From JAFNAG01 sp963824985 (GTDB taxonomy: Bacteria > Acidobacteriota > UBA6911): a stretch of DNA of 64,000 nt. Location: the NCBI GenBank assembly GCA_963824985.1, contig CAWGRQ010000020.1, positions 17,956 to 81,955 on the forward strand. The letters run 5' to 3'. A program made the translations under genes and the position numbers. Position 1 is the stretch's first letter, and each line of letters opens with the position of its first letter. The notes below the pieces were generated by a model, which was given only the letters and a program-made list of their open reading frames with translations, was not told where the DNA came from and searched no databases. This document shows positions 45,146 to 53,975 of the stretch, in pieces.

Positions 45146-45331
45146 TCACAAACCGGCAACAAGGCGATCTGAAGCACGCAGATGAGGTGACCTCTGTCGC
45201 GAACGATTGAGGATCAGGAGTTGCTGCCTGGCGAGTACGGACTCGGCGACAACGGAACGGAGGCTGCCCGGACCCAGTAGCCGGGCGAGAGTAGCGAGGA
45301 CATGAACGAAAAGGATGACGAGATCGCGCAT
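45146..45331 (-). pseudogene. N-terminal fragment of integrase-type transposase
   Basis: Reads MRDLVILFVHVLATLARLLG, then SVVAESVLARQQLLILNRSR and LRASDRLVAGL before a stop. This is the typical N-terminus of rve-type integrase/transposases of soil bacteria; the catalytic domain is gone. Same family as the relic at 24100-24255. Confidence 0.7.
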
Positions 45332-45426
45332 TTCCTGATTGTAAGAAATCCTGATATTGCCTGGGGGTGTGCTGCAAAGCAACAATTCGCCAGGAACAAG
45401 TCAAGGATTGGGAGAAATCCGCACGT

Positions 45427-46662
45427 CTACTCCAGCTTGAATCTGGCCAATTGCACCTGTTCCTTTCCGGAAACGTTTTTGTGAATCAGGGCATACAGCC
45501 AGCCATCGCGAAACACCATCTGTTTGCGGCCGCCAACGCGCAGGGATACGCCCTCAGGCAGGGTGAAGCGGCATGTGCCCAGTGTTTTTCCGGATTGTGA
45601 AAAGGCCATGAATTCCACGTTCGCCGAATTGACAGGGTCGGTCAGGAAAACCAGTATGTTTCCCTGGTCGTCGGTAAGCAGGTTGGAGTAATAGGGCAGT
45701 GTAGTGGGGTAATCGTTCAACTTTTCCCTGGCTTGCTTGATTGCATCCGTTGAAACTTTCTTGTTGGCGGCGAGTGAGTCGAGGTTCTGGCTAATGCGCT
45801 GCACGGCCTGAGCCTTCTGCTCGGGATTGAGTGTTGGGCGCCGGACGGGCAGGGTGAAACTGCCGATCTTGCGACCTTCTGAAGAAAAGAGCAGGATTTC
45901 GGGGGAATCGGAATAACCGACCACCAGCTTGCCTTCGGGTGTGCCGGCGATGATTAGCCTCCCGATATTGGAAGGCATACCCACGCCCAGCATCCCTCCC
46001 ACCATCCTTCCCCCCATCCTTTGACCCACCTCCGGTTTTATTGGCAAGACTATGGCGTAATTTTTTTGGTTGAAGTTGGCAATCACGGTCTCTTCTGCGG
46101 TCTGAGTGTTCAACGGGCTGACAGAGAGTTTGACGACTCTCTGACCGGTGATGACATAGCCCGAGAGCATGAGCCCTCCGCCTTTCAAAAAGAGAAGATC
46201 TGTAATGGGATGATCGAGCTTGGTTACTGCCAGCACGTCTCCTTGCGTATCACAGCGGTTGAGGCGCGTGTATTCGCTAATCCAGAGTTCGTTCTTGTCG
46301 TTCACGGCGGGTAACTCCAGGTGACTGGCCCACACGCTGGGGTTGAACTTGCCGGGGGTGTCGGCTTTAGTGCTCAGCAGAGTCCCGTCAGCGGCGAATC
46401 TAAAAACGATTCCAGCGGTGAAGTTATTGCTCTCGACCACATAAATCGTGTTGTCCGGCGCCAGCGCCAGATATTCATGGGTTTCCATGGTTGGCTTGGG
46501 AGGAGCGGCAAGATTGGCGATAAAGAGTTTGGACCAATCACGGCCCGATGCGAAGGTCTCATCGGGGATCAGCTTGATCGTCCCTTTTTGATAGATATCG
46601 CCTGCAATCAAGTTGAAAACCAATGAAAGAGACGACACGACCATCAGAACAAGGCGTTTCAT
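45427..46662 (-). CDS. Exported six-bladed propeller protein
   Basis: 411 residues, signal peptide MKRLVLMVVSSLSLVFNLIA. Repeats such as YLALAPDNTIYVVESNNFTA, LPAVNDKNELWISEYTRLNR and NLLTDDQGNILVFLTDPVNS indicate an NHL/6-bladed propeller. No catalytic motif. Located 10 bases after the anti-sigma gene, so it is likely the target or signal-linked member of that sigma regulon. Confidence 0.7.
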   Translation of the reverse strand: MKRLVLMVVSSLSLVFNLIAGDIYQKGTIKLIPDETFASGRDWSKLFIANLAAPPKPTMETHEYLALAPDNTIYVVESNNFTAGIVFRFAADGTLLSTKADTPGKFNPSVWASHLELPAVNDKNELWISEYTRLNRCDTQGDVLAVTKLDHPITDLLFLKGGGLMLSGYVITGQRVVKLSVSPLNTQTAEETVIANFNQKNYAIVLPIKPEVGQRMGGRMVGGMLGVGMPSNIGRLIIAGTPEGKLVVGYSDSPEILLFSSEGRKIGSFTLPVRRPTLNPEQKAQAVQRISQNLDSLAANKKVSTDAIKQAREKLNDYPTTLPYYSNLLTDDQGNILVFLTDPVNSANVEFMAFSQSGKTLGTCRFTLPEGVSLRVGGRKQMVFRDGWLYALIHKNVSGKEQVQLARFKLE

Positions 46663-46671
46663 GAGGACCTC

Positions 46672-47187
46672 CTATTTTAATTCGGCGCTGATATCGGTTG
46701 TCCCGTCGAGCGCAATAACGCGGGCTGGCGCTCCGGGTTGGATGATGACCGCCAGGGGTGTCGTGAAGCTGGACGCGCCGGACCTGTCGGCGCTGTGCCT
46801 CTCAAGGTAGTGGAAGGCTTCGGCATAGGCCGATTGAACAGGATCATCGGTCAGCTCGGGAGCGGGCTTCCGAAGCAGCCAGAGGGCGGCGCCAAGACAC
46901 AGGAGACATGACACGGCAAAGACCATGCGCCGGACCCGCACGCCGATCGAGGAGCGGAGATCTGCGCCGGACGGTTCTGTCTTGATGGGCATGGGCTGGA
47001 AGTACAAGCCGGCCAACTCGCCGGCAACTGCGCTTGTGACGCTCTGATGCAGCCGGCGCTGTGTTTCATAGTGCCCCCGGCATGCACCGCAGCCGGAGAG
47101 ATGGAGTTCGATGGCGGAACGTGTAGCCTCGTTCACCATGCCGTCGACATAATCATAAAAACAGGATCGGATCTGTTTACAATTCAT
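46672..47187 (-). CDS. Anti-sigma factor with zinc-finger N-terminus
   Basis: 171 residues. MNCKQIRSCFYDYVDGMVNE, then ELHLSGCGACRGHYETQRRL gives the HxxxCxxC zinc anti-sigma motif. One membrane helix (RMVFAVSCLLCLGAALWLL) and a periplasmic tail follow. Start 47187 overlaps the sigma gene by 11 bases. Binds and holds the co-encoded ECF sigma factor until a cell-envelope signal appears. Confidence 0.85.
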   Translation of the reverse strand: MNCKQIRSCFYDYVDGMVNEATRSAIELHLSGCGACRGHYETQRRLHQSVTSAVAGELAGLYFQPMPIKTEPSGADLRSSIGVRVRRMVFAVSCLLCLGAALWLLRKPAPELTDDPVQSAYAEAFHYLERHSADRSGASSFTTPLAVIIQPGAPARVIALDGTTDISAELK

Positions 47188-47755
47188 GGGCTTCCTCGCA
47201 AACTGGGAGCGAGCGACCATACCTTGCGCCCATCAATGCCTGCAAACGATTGCCGGCTTTGAACAGGCGCGACTTGACCGTGCCTTCCGGGAGCGACAGG
47301 ATGCGGGCGATATCGGCGATTTTCAGGTCATTGACAAAGCGCAGGATGATGATTTCACGCTGTTTGACGGGCAGCTTGTGCAGCGTCGCCAGCAGGTGAG
47401 TCTGTGCGCTCTGCCGTTCGTAATGCTCGGCCGGGTCGCCCCCGGCGTGCGGCGTGCATGGCTGGCGCGCGAGAAAGTGAAAGAAACGCCTTTCATGGCG
47501 GCGATGCTTCAGATAGACGTTGCGCATGATGCTGAACAGCCAGGTATACATTTCTGCTTCTCCGCGGAAACCCGGCAACGCCGCCAATGCCCGGCAAAAT
47601 GTCTCTTGAACGATGTCTTGGGCGTTGCTTGAATGGCCGCACATCAAATACGCCGAACGCAGAAGCCGGTCGCCATAGCTCGCAATCAGATCCGGCAGAG
47701 AGAGGGGCGGCTCATCCTTGGGCGGTATCGTTGCGGTGTTGTGATGGTTCTCCAT
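47177..47755 (-). CDS. ECF sigma factor
   Basis: 192 residues. Region 2: DRLLRSAYLMCGHSSNAQDI, then VQETFCRALAALPGFRGEAE, MYTWLFSIMRNVYL. Region 4: LPVKQREIIILRFVNDLKIA, then LSLPEGTVKSRLFKAGNRL. Followed by its zinc anti-sigma factor. Drives envelope or stress genes; the target promoter is unknown. Confidence 0.9.
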   Translation of the reverse strand: MENHHNTATIPPKDEPPLSLPDLIASYGDRLLRSAYLMCGHSSNAQDIVQETFCRALAALPGFRGEAEMYTWLFSIMRNVYLKHRRHERRFFHFLARQPCTPHAGGDPAEHYERQSAQTHLLATLHKLPVKQREIIILRFVNDLKIADIARILSLPEGTVKSRLFKAGNRLQALMGARYGRSLPVCEEAHEL

Positions 47756-47824
47756 TTGCCCTATTTTGATCCCGAAGAAGGGGAAAAGTTCATTTTTATA
47801 CGAGCGGAGTGAATTAGCGGCTGA

Positions 47825-48271
47825 TCAGCTCAATCCGGGAATATATGAACTTGGTGCTTCCGGCATCCAGTGCTGCCGCGCTGCCATTGAAAGGTGCGAA
47901 TCGTCCACATTGACCAACAAGGCGGAGTCGAAGAAAACGACCGTGACATTTTGCAGCACCAAAAAATGCCTCGTCGTGGAGAAGATTTCCCTGAACGTCA
48001 GCCGCCCAGAGGTCAATCCCTCCTGCATTGCCGGCATCCTGACCTCGCGTCCGAATCTCAGCGCCCTGTGAGGTCTGACGAAGTTGTAGTGGCAGCGAAG
48101 CAATTCGAGATGATCCTCGAGACGCTGCTTCCATCGCGCGTGACAGATCGTCCGCCGGTGAAGATACGCTGAGCCCTGTCGGATTGTGAAATTCAGCCGT
48201 TCAATGAACGACGGGTTCAGTCTTGTAGAAGCCGTGGCGGATGATGTTTCCAACCCCGGGAATTCGCGCAT
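47825..48271 (-). pseudogene. C-terminal fragment of IS1-like transposase
   Basis: SFIERLNFTIRQGSAYLHRR, then LRCHYNFVRPHRALRFG and TPAM-like MPAMQEGLTSGRLTFREI. The pattern is the C-terminus of IS1-type DDE transposases. Only the last E-containing part remains; sequence beyond residue 90 looks non-coding. Confidence 0.65.
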
Positions 48272-48470
48272 GCGTGCATCCCTTGTTGGGACAGCAGAGA
48301 CTCTTCATTGCTTCCGAACCCTTTTGAGAGTAGAACTGATCGTCTGGAATTGAGTCTCAAACTATACCACGCACGCATGTTACGGTTGGGCCGCCAACAG
48401 TTGATGGCGGATGCACCGTATCGAGAAGCCTTCTTTCATTTCATAAAACACGGACGAACTCAAAAATCCC
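48272..48470. other. Short intergenic region before blaI
   Basis: No gene; the right end is AT-rich and contains the promoter of the next operon. Confidence 0.35.
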
Positions 48471-48499
48471 TTGACACAATCATTTATTAGTACTAATTG
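48471..48499 (+). promoter_or_regulatory. Promoter of blaI operon
   Basis: TTGACA at 48471-48476, 17-base spacer, TAATTG at 48494-48499. The start codon follows after six bases, suggesting a leaderless transcript. Confidence 0.65.
48486..48497. promoter_or_regulatory. Probable BlaI operator
   Basis: Perfect palindrome ATTAGTACTAAT overlapping the -10 box. Confidence 0.65.
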
Positions 48500-48505
48500 A
48501 TTAGC

Positions 48506-48880
48506 ATGCGATATAAAAGCCCGACACTGACGGGACAGGAACTGGAAATCATGAAGGTCGTCTGGGCGCTGGGTCACGCCACCGTGCGGGACGTCTACGA
48601 AACCCTGCGCGAGCGCCGCCACATCGCCTACACGACCGTCATGACCGTGATGAAGATCATGGAGGAAAAGAAGTATCTCCGGCGCCGCCTCGAAGGGCGC
48701 GCCTATGTCTACGAAGGGACGCGCCCCAAGAAGCAGATGATTCGCGAAATGGTCAGCGAGTTCATCAACCGGGTCTTCAACGGCTCGGCCGAGCCGCTGA
48801 TCGCGCATCTGGTCGAGGAGCGCCTCCTATCGCAGAAGGAGCGGGAGCTGATCGCCAAAATGATCCGGGACAAAAAGTAG
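48506..48880 (+). CDS. BlaI/MecI-family repressor
   Basis: 124 residues from MRYKSPTLTGQELEIMKVVW. Winged helix (VRDVYETLRERRHIAYTTVM) and a dimerisation half (EKKYLRRRLEGRAYVYEGTR; MVSEFINRVFNGS). Represses its own operon until cleaved on a signal from the downstream BlaR1-type protein. Start 48506 is preferred since the upstream ATG at 48497 lies in the promoter. Confidence 0.9.
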   Translation: MRYKSPTLTGQELEIMKVVWALGHATVRDVYETLRERRHIAYTTVMTVMKIMEEKKYLRRRLEGRAYVYEGTRPKKQMIREMVSEFINRVFNGSAEPLIAHLVEERLLSQKERELIAKMIRDKK

Positions 48881-48944
48881 GGACCGGGGACCCGGCCGGC
48901 GCCGCCCGGATCAATGGGACGGCGTTTGCGCCCGAGGGATAGCC

Positions 48945-50963
48945 ATGACGACACAGATCTGGTTGGATAACCTGGCGGCTTACAGCCTCCAGGTCGCGGT
49001 TCTGGTTGTGGCCGGCACCGCGCTCATCACCGCCGCCCGCATCAAGGCGCCCCAGGTGCTGCTCGCCTTCTGGCAGGCGCTTCTGGTGCTCTGCCTGCTC
49101 CTGCCTGCGTTGCAACCCTGGGCCGCGGGAGGGCACTGGCTGCCTGGATCCTCCTCGTTCACGGGGCAGGAGGTCACCGACTCCGGCACGACTCCCGCGC
49201 AGGATGCGACACAGGCGGGAGCAACGGCGGTATCGTGGCGGGATTTCATCCCGGGCTACCGCACCGTCGCCTGGCTCCTGGCCGCGGGCGCCGGGTTGAA
49301 GCTTCTTTGGCTCGCCCTGGGATTGCTGCGGCTGCGGCGCTACCGGGACCGGTCGCGGCTTCTTTCCGACCTTTCCGAGCCGCTGCGCGACTTGCAGCGC
49401 CGCGTCGCCGTAAAGCCGGACATCTTCCTTTCGCCGGAAATCGACACGCCCGTCACCTTCGGCTGGCGCCGGCCCGCGGTGCTCTTTCCGAAGTCATTCC
49501 CAGAACTGGGCGAACAATGGCAGAGGCCGATCGCCTGTCACGAGTTCGTGCACGTGCGACGCCGCGACTGGGCCTTCATGGCCATCGAGGAGGTCCTCCG
49601 TTCCCTGTTCTGGTTTCACCCCGCCGTCTGGTGGCTTCTCGGCAGAATCCACCTGTGCCGCGAGCAGGTGGTCGATCGCGCCGTACTGAAAATCACCGGG
49701 GAGCGGGATTCTTACCTGGAGTCACTGCTTCACTTCGCATCGATGCGGGGCCGCCCCGCTGCCGTTCCGGCCCCCCTGCTTTTAAGGGAACGCCACCTGG
49801 TCCAACGGGTGGCGCTTATGCTCAAGGAGAATAAGATGAACCGAACGAGATTGATCGTCAGCCTTGCCGCCGTCGTCGCTTTGCTCCTCTGGGCCGGAAC
49901 ATTAGCCGCCGCATGGTTCCCGCTTGCGGGCCCCCCGGCGCCTCCGGGGCCGGTCATGGAAACCGTGACGCCTCATCCGGGACCGGCTGAGAATCCCGTG
50001 TCCGTCGCGGCGCCGGTTCCGTCGCAACCCGAAGCAGCCGCGCCGGCCGCCCCTGCCAAGGCTCCTGCGAAGGTTCCGCAGCAGAAAATCGAGCCGCTGC
50101 GGGTGGGAGGCAACGTGCAGGAATCCAAGCTGATCAAGCGCGTGGAACCGGTATACCCGGAGATAGCAAAGCAGACAGGCGTGTCGGGCATCGTCATGCT
50201 CGAGGTGCTGGTAAACGAAGAGGGCATGGTGGAGAATGTCCGGGTGATCCGCGGGTATCCGTTACTGGACCAGGCCGCCATCGATGCCGTCCGGCAGTGG
50301 CGCTATGCCCCGACCACGCTTAACGGCGTAGCCGTTCCGGTGATCGCCATCCAGACGGTGGTTTTCAATCCGAACGGCAGCTCCTCTACCGGCAAGTTCG
50401 TGACCCCGATGGAAGTCCCCAATATGGCGTCTGCGGTATTGCTGGATCCGGCCGGGAACCTGGTGGATCGGGAGGGGAATCCGGTCTCGCTCGAAGACCT
50501 GCAAAAGGGTACGCCCGTAATCCAGGTTCCCCCCGGTACCGAGGTGCCGTTCGAGATTCTCGAACGGACATTGAGGAACCTGCAGGCCCAGGGAATCCGG
50601 AATTTCCGGATCGCCGCGCCGGGCTATCGCTTTGCCGCCGGAAGGCTCTTCTATTATACGAGGACTTTAGCGGCCAACGTCGGCGGCAGGACTTTCCCGG
50701 ACATCGAACCGCCGGTTCTCGAACTTGACACCGAAAGCCTCGCCGCCATGGCGGCGGGCAAAACGTCGATGCTGGGATACATCGTCTATGTGGATCAAAC
50801 GGGACAGATCGTCAGCGTTGAGGCGATAGCCGGATTGGAGGACATACCTGAGGTCGTGACCGCCCTCAGCCAGACACGTGTCCTCTCCCCGGGCCGTCGC
50901 AACGGCCAACCTGTTCCTGTTGCTGTTGCAATCGCCATTCCCGTACGCAAACAGGTCGAGTAA
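48945..50963 (+). CDS. BlaR1-type M56 membrane protease fused to TonB C-terminal domain
   Basis: 672 residues. Membrane helices at 12-32, 40-58 and 105-125, the M56 protease domain with zinc motif HEFVH (His199, Glu200, His203) and Glu240 as third ligand candidate, another helix near 305 (LIVSLAAVVALLLWAGTLAA), a proline/alanine linker, and a TonB C-terminal domain at about 385-475 (LIKRVEPVYPEIAKQTGVSG; VRQWRYAPTTLNGVAVPVIA). A signal sensor has thus gained an energy-transducer-like domain instead of the penicillin-binding sensor. Function: signal-triggered cleavage of BlaI (inferred). Confidence 0.9.
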   Translation: MTTQIWLDNLAAYSLQVAVLVVAGTALITAARIKAPQVLLAFWQALLVLCLLLPALQPWAAGGHWLPGSSSFTGQEVTDSGTTPAQDATQAGATAVSWRDFIPGYRTVAWLLAAGAGLKLLWLALGLLRLRRYRDRSRLLSDLSEPLRDLQRRVAVKPDIFLSPEIDTPVTFGWRRPAVLFPKSFPELGEQWQRPIACHEFVHVRRRDWAFMAIEEVLRSLFWFHPAVWWLLGRIHLCREQVVDRAVLKITGERDSYLESLLHFASMRGRPAAVPAPLLLRERHLVQRVALMLKENKMNRTRLIVSLAAVVALLLWAGTLAAAWFPLAGPPAPPGPVMETVTPHPGPAENPVSVAAPVPSQPEAAAPAAPAKAPAKVPQQKIEPLRVGGNVQESKLIKRVEPVYPEIAKQTGVSGIVMLEVLVNEEGMVENVRVIRGYPLLDQAAIDAVRQWRYAPTTLNGVAVPVIAIQTVVFNPNGSSSTGKFVTPMEVPNMASAVLLDPAGNLVDREGNPVSLEDLQKGTPVIQVPPGTEVPFEILERTLRNLQAQGIRNFRIAAPGYRFAAGRLFYYTRTLAANVGGRTFPDIEPPVLELDTESLAAMAAGKTSMLGYIVYVDQTGQIVSVEAIAGLEDIPEVVTALSQTRVLSPGRRNGQPVPVAVAIAIPVRKQVE

Positions 50964-51402
50964 CTCTGCTCCGTTGCCACATGAGGACGCCGTTGGGTCA
51001 AAAAGGTCGTGCGACGTTCTTGCGGCGATGCAAGCCGAGCCGAGTTCATCGCTCTTTTTGATCCTACGTCGGCGTGCTTGATTAAAGGACGGGTCAGATT
51101 CTTGCCGTTTGCTCCAAGCGCGAGCAACTCGGGACGCGGATTCAGTCGGCGACACCCTGCTCTGCGGGCGTCACCCGCCGATCATCGGCCTGCAGGCCGA
51201 ACTGTCTCCGAATTGAAGATTGCACGCTGGCGCGGTCCGGGATTTCCCCCTCGATGTCAGAAGGGGCATTTCGGAAATCACCGCGCCATCGATATAACGA
51301 GCCACATGGTCGACGCCTGCGTGTGCCATCGGCTGGGCCTCAATCCGGTATTGGCGAAGATCGATCCCGGGCATGGCGCAGCCCAGCCCCCCCGCCGCAG
51401 GG
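50964..51402. other. Intergenic region, no gene supported
   Basis: Several short frames, none with recognisable content. Confidence 0.3.
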
Positions 51403-51939
51403 CTATCGCTGGCTTGACGGCGGCACCATCTTGTTCAGCCGCATGTAGGTGACGATGTTGCCATAGTGCTCGTTGTCGTGGCTCGTGTTGAAGGTCATCA
51501 CCGCCAGCTTCGCCATGGGACGCCCGAAAAAGTTCACTTGGGCCGGAGCGCCCGCGTCGGTCAATGAACTGAACACCTTGTCACAGTAGGCGAACGACTC
51601 GCCCATCGCCTTGATCAGGTCGGCTTTGGCCGAAAGCGTCTTCTCGAGGTTTGCCACCGGCGGCTTCTCTCCCGCCGCCGCGGAGCAGATTTCGTAATTC
51701 GCTTCGGCGATGTGCGCGAAGAGCTGGCCGAACGTCCTGACCTCAGGCACGGGTTTGTAAGAGTACAGGTTCTCGGGAACCTGCTCGGCCGCCTTCGTCA
51801 GGTAAGCTTTCACCATCCGGTAGTCCATCTTTGCGCCATCGACAAGCGGGTTCGCCGACGGGGCGGACTTCGGCATCTGCCCGAAGGCCAGCGCCGCAGT
51901 TGCAATACTCAGCACCGCAATCCTGATCAATCCTCTCAT
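51403..51939 (-). CDS. Exported DinB-superfamily protein
   Basis: 178 residues from ATG 51939 with GGGAGGAAACA upstream. Signal peptide (LIRIAVLSIATAALAFGQ). The mature four-helix bundle (MDYRMVKAYLTKAAEQVPEN, LFAHIAEANYEIC, SHDNEHYGNIVTYMRLNKMV) has the DinB metal-binding His pattern (FAHIAEAN; TSHDNEHYG). Function unknown; many are stress-linked thiol or metal enzymes. Confidence 0.8.
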   Translation of the reverse strand: MRGLIRIAVLSIATAALAFGQMPKSAPSANPLVDGAKMDYRMVKAYLTKAAEQVPENLYSYKPVPEVRTFGQLFAHIAEANYEICSAAAGEKPPVANLEKTLSAKADLIKAMGESFAYCDKVFSSLTDAGAPAQVNFFGRPMAKLAVMTFNTSHDNEHYGNIVTYMRLNKMVPPSSQR

Positions 51940-52420
51940 TGTTTCCTCCCAGGCTAAAGGGTTTGCGACCGACAAACAGGCGCTGTTCGCTGTCAGCCGG
52001 CAAGGGAGCGGGGCCTGCGGGATTCCATTCCGTGAATCCGGAACGTCACACCCGTGCCGCGCGCAAGCCTCATGTCGATTCGATTGGAGTCGCCATGCCT
52101 GTTCCTCGTGGCGTATGACGATCAGCCGGCCCCGGAAGTTCCCCCTAATCCCGTAATCTCGCCGAATCCCGGTACGGGTCGGACCCCGATCCGCCAGGAG
52201 GATTTCCCCGATTACGCTCGCCGGCGCATAGGTCCTCGCGGGCGCGAAAAATGAGCCTGGCGGGTTTTATAAGCCCGTTTTCCGCTTAATTTTTGTATCC
52301 ATTGTACTTGCCTCGGTACGCCCCCACTTGGACTTTTCACCCGTAGCGGCAGGTGGTACCATTTTTGCAGATGCGGATATGCAGTCACCAATGACCCATA
52401 ATCCGCCGGAGGAAAAGGAT
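51940..52420. other. Intergenic region, no gene supported
   Basis: A hairpin GGCGGGTTTTATAAGCCCG near 52259-52277 followed by T-rich sequence (TTTTCC) may terminate transcription. Confidence 0.35.
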
Positions 52421-52744
52421 ATGCGAAGTGTTATGACGATAGCTCTCAGCTTGGTTGTCGTGGCCGTTTTGGCAACACCCATGGTCGCTCAGAACAAGGA
52501 AGTGACGCTGACCGGCAAGGTCACCTGTGCCATGTGCGACCTCAAAACGGAAAAGGCATGCGCAACCGTGATTGTAGTCAAGGAAGGGGGCAAGGACGTA
52601 ACCTATTATCTCGATGAGAAGTCGGGCAAAGCCAATCACGATGCCATCTGCACGGCCGGTAAGGAAGGCACCGTGACCGGAATCGTATCCGAGAAGGGCG
52701 GGAAGCATATCATCACCGCCTCCAAGGTGGAGTTCAAAAAGTAG
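52421..52744 (+). CDS. Small exported protein with CAMCD motif
   Basis: 107 residues from ATG 52421 with GGAGGAAAAGG upstream. Signal peptide (MTIALSLVVVAVLATPMVAQ) and a beta-rich mature part (VTLTGKVTCAMCDLKTEKAC; ATVIVVKEGGKDVTYYLDEK). Cys residues CAMC, AC and IC might bind metal or form disulfides. Resembles the DUF6370 family from memory. Confidence 0.6.
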   Translation: MRSVMTIALSLVVVAVLATPMVAQNKEVTLTGKVTCAMCDLKTEKACATVIVVKEGGKDVTYYLDEKSGKANHDAICTAGKEGTVTGIVSEKGGKHIITASKVEFKK

Positions 52745-52774
52745 CGCTCCGTCAGGAAGACAGGGCCACTGATT

Positions 52775-53752
52775 TCACTTCTTAACGGCGCCGCCGATCC
52801 CCATGCGTTTCATGCTTTTCATCCGGTCGAGAAAATTGACCAGATCGTTGGGATCGGCTTCGAATCCGCCAAACCCGACCCCCTGCGTGGTGGCAGGGCC
52901 TGTCTGCCAGACATAGATGGCCCAACGCCCCTCCGGCAGAAAAGGCTCGTCCAGGGAGATCCACTCATAGAGATCCCCGTTCCACTCGAAGTTCAATTCT
53001 CTCCCCTGGACTTCCCCGGCCAGGACGGCGCCGGGAAACGGCCGGTAGGAGAACACCAGGCGTCCTGACTGGGGGCTATCGAGCGTGTTGAACTGCAGAT
53101 TGGGGCCATTCAGGTCATCAACCGTCCCCTCGGTGCCGCCCCTGCTGATCACATCTTTGTCGTTGCGGATCACCAGACCGTTCATCGTCCCGAAGCGAGG
53201 AACCAGCGCCGGGTAATCCTGGAGAGGTTCAATGGCCTTGATTCGGGGCAGGAGGCGGACCGCGAGCCGCTTATTGGATGTCGGAGTCGCCGCCAGCTCG
53301 ATGATCCCTTCCTCATAGTTTTTCAACGCCAGATTCCGGGAGGCGATGGTGTTTCCCGACTGATCCTTGACCACGACCTCGAGCACGATCCCGTCGGCAT
53401 TCAATTGCAACAGCCTGGTCGTGATCGTCACGTAACCGTTTTCTTCCAATCGGAGTGAGCTCAGGGAGTTGCCTCCGACACGCATCCCGAGGTAACGCAT
53501 GGTCCGGCCCGAGGTGCGCGTGGGCCGCTCGCTCGCTGCTTGCAGCACATTGATGCCGCCGGGAGTGATCTCCACCAGTTCTTTCTTCAAATCCAGATAG
53601 AGAACCGGCTCGCGATTGAGCAGCAGCCGCGCCTGTTTGGCGGCGGGGGCATTCGGATCCCGCGCACCTGCGATGATCCCGCCGGATTGGGCCATCCCGG
53701 CAATTGAACACGCAAGGATCAGGATTACGACCGTACAGAGCGACGCAACCAC
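52775..53752 (-). CDS. Exported beta-rich protein of unknown function
   Basis: 325 residues from GTG 53752 (weak AGGA upstream). Signal peptide MVASLCTVVILILACSIAGM. The mature protein has regular strands (VGGNSLSSLRLEENGYVTIT; RLLQLNADGIVLEVVVKDQS; VLAGEVQGRELNFEWNGDLY). No domain recognised. Its upstream flank was invaded by the 187-bp repeat (53789-53975). Confidence 0.5.
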   Translation of the reverse strand: MVASLCTVVILILACSIAGMAQSGGIIAGARDPNAPAAKQARLLLNREPVLYLDLKKELVEITPGGINVLQAASERPTRTSGRTMRYLGMRVGGNSLSSLRLEENGYVTITTRLLQLNADGIVLEVVVKDQSGNTIASRNLALKNYEEGIIELAATPTSNKRLAVRLLPRIKAIEPLQDYPALVPRFGTMNGLVIRNDKDVISRGGTEGTVDDLNGPNLQFNTLDSPQSGRLVFSYRPFPGAVLAGEVQGRELNFEWNGDLYEWISLDEPFLPEGRWAIYVWQTGPATTQGVGFGGFEADPNDLVNFLDRMKSMKRMGIGGAVKK

Positions 53753-53788
53753 ATTCCTGGTATCTGATCATGACGATTACCTTTCCTT

Positions 53789-53975
53789 TGCAATAAGGCG
53801 CGGGTGCCTAAAAAAAACGAATCCCGGGACCCGATTTCGATGTAGCATGCCGCCTGGGAGGGGTCTAAGCCCCGAAGTTAACATAATTGCTTTTTATCGG
53901 AAGTTGGAGAGGGGGAACCGAGCCGGCCTGCCCCACGGAGCAACCGCGGAAAGGCAGCCAATTCCTCCTATCCGT
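53789..53975. repeat. 187-bp dispersed repeat, copy 2
   Basis: Same sequence as 21472-21657, one more A in the homopolymer. It joins directly to the truncated kinase gene at 53976 with no signs of a shared terminal repeat. Confidence 0.85.

Noticed and set aside
53616..53975. N-terminal 120 codons of the long plus-strand frame into the kinase
   Set aside because: Covers the antisense of a secreted protein gene and the 187-bp repeat, which is open by chance; not a natural kinase start.
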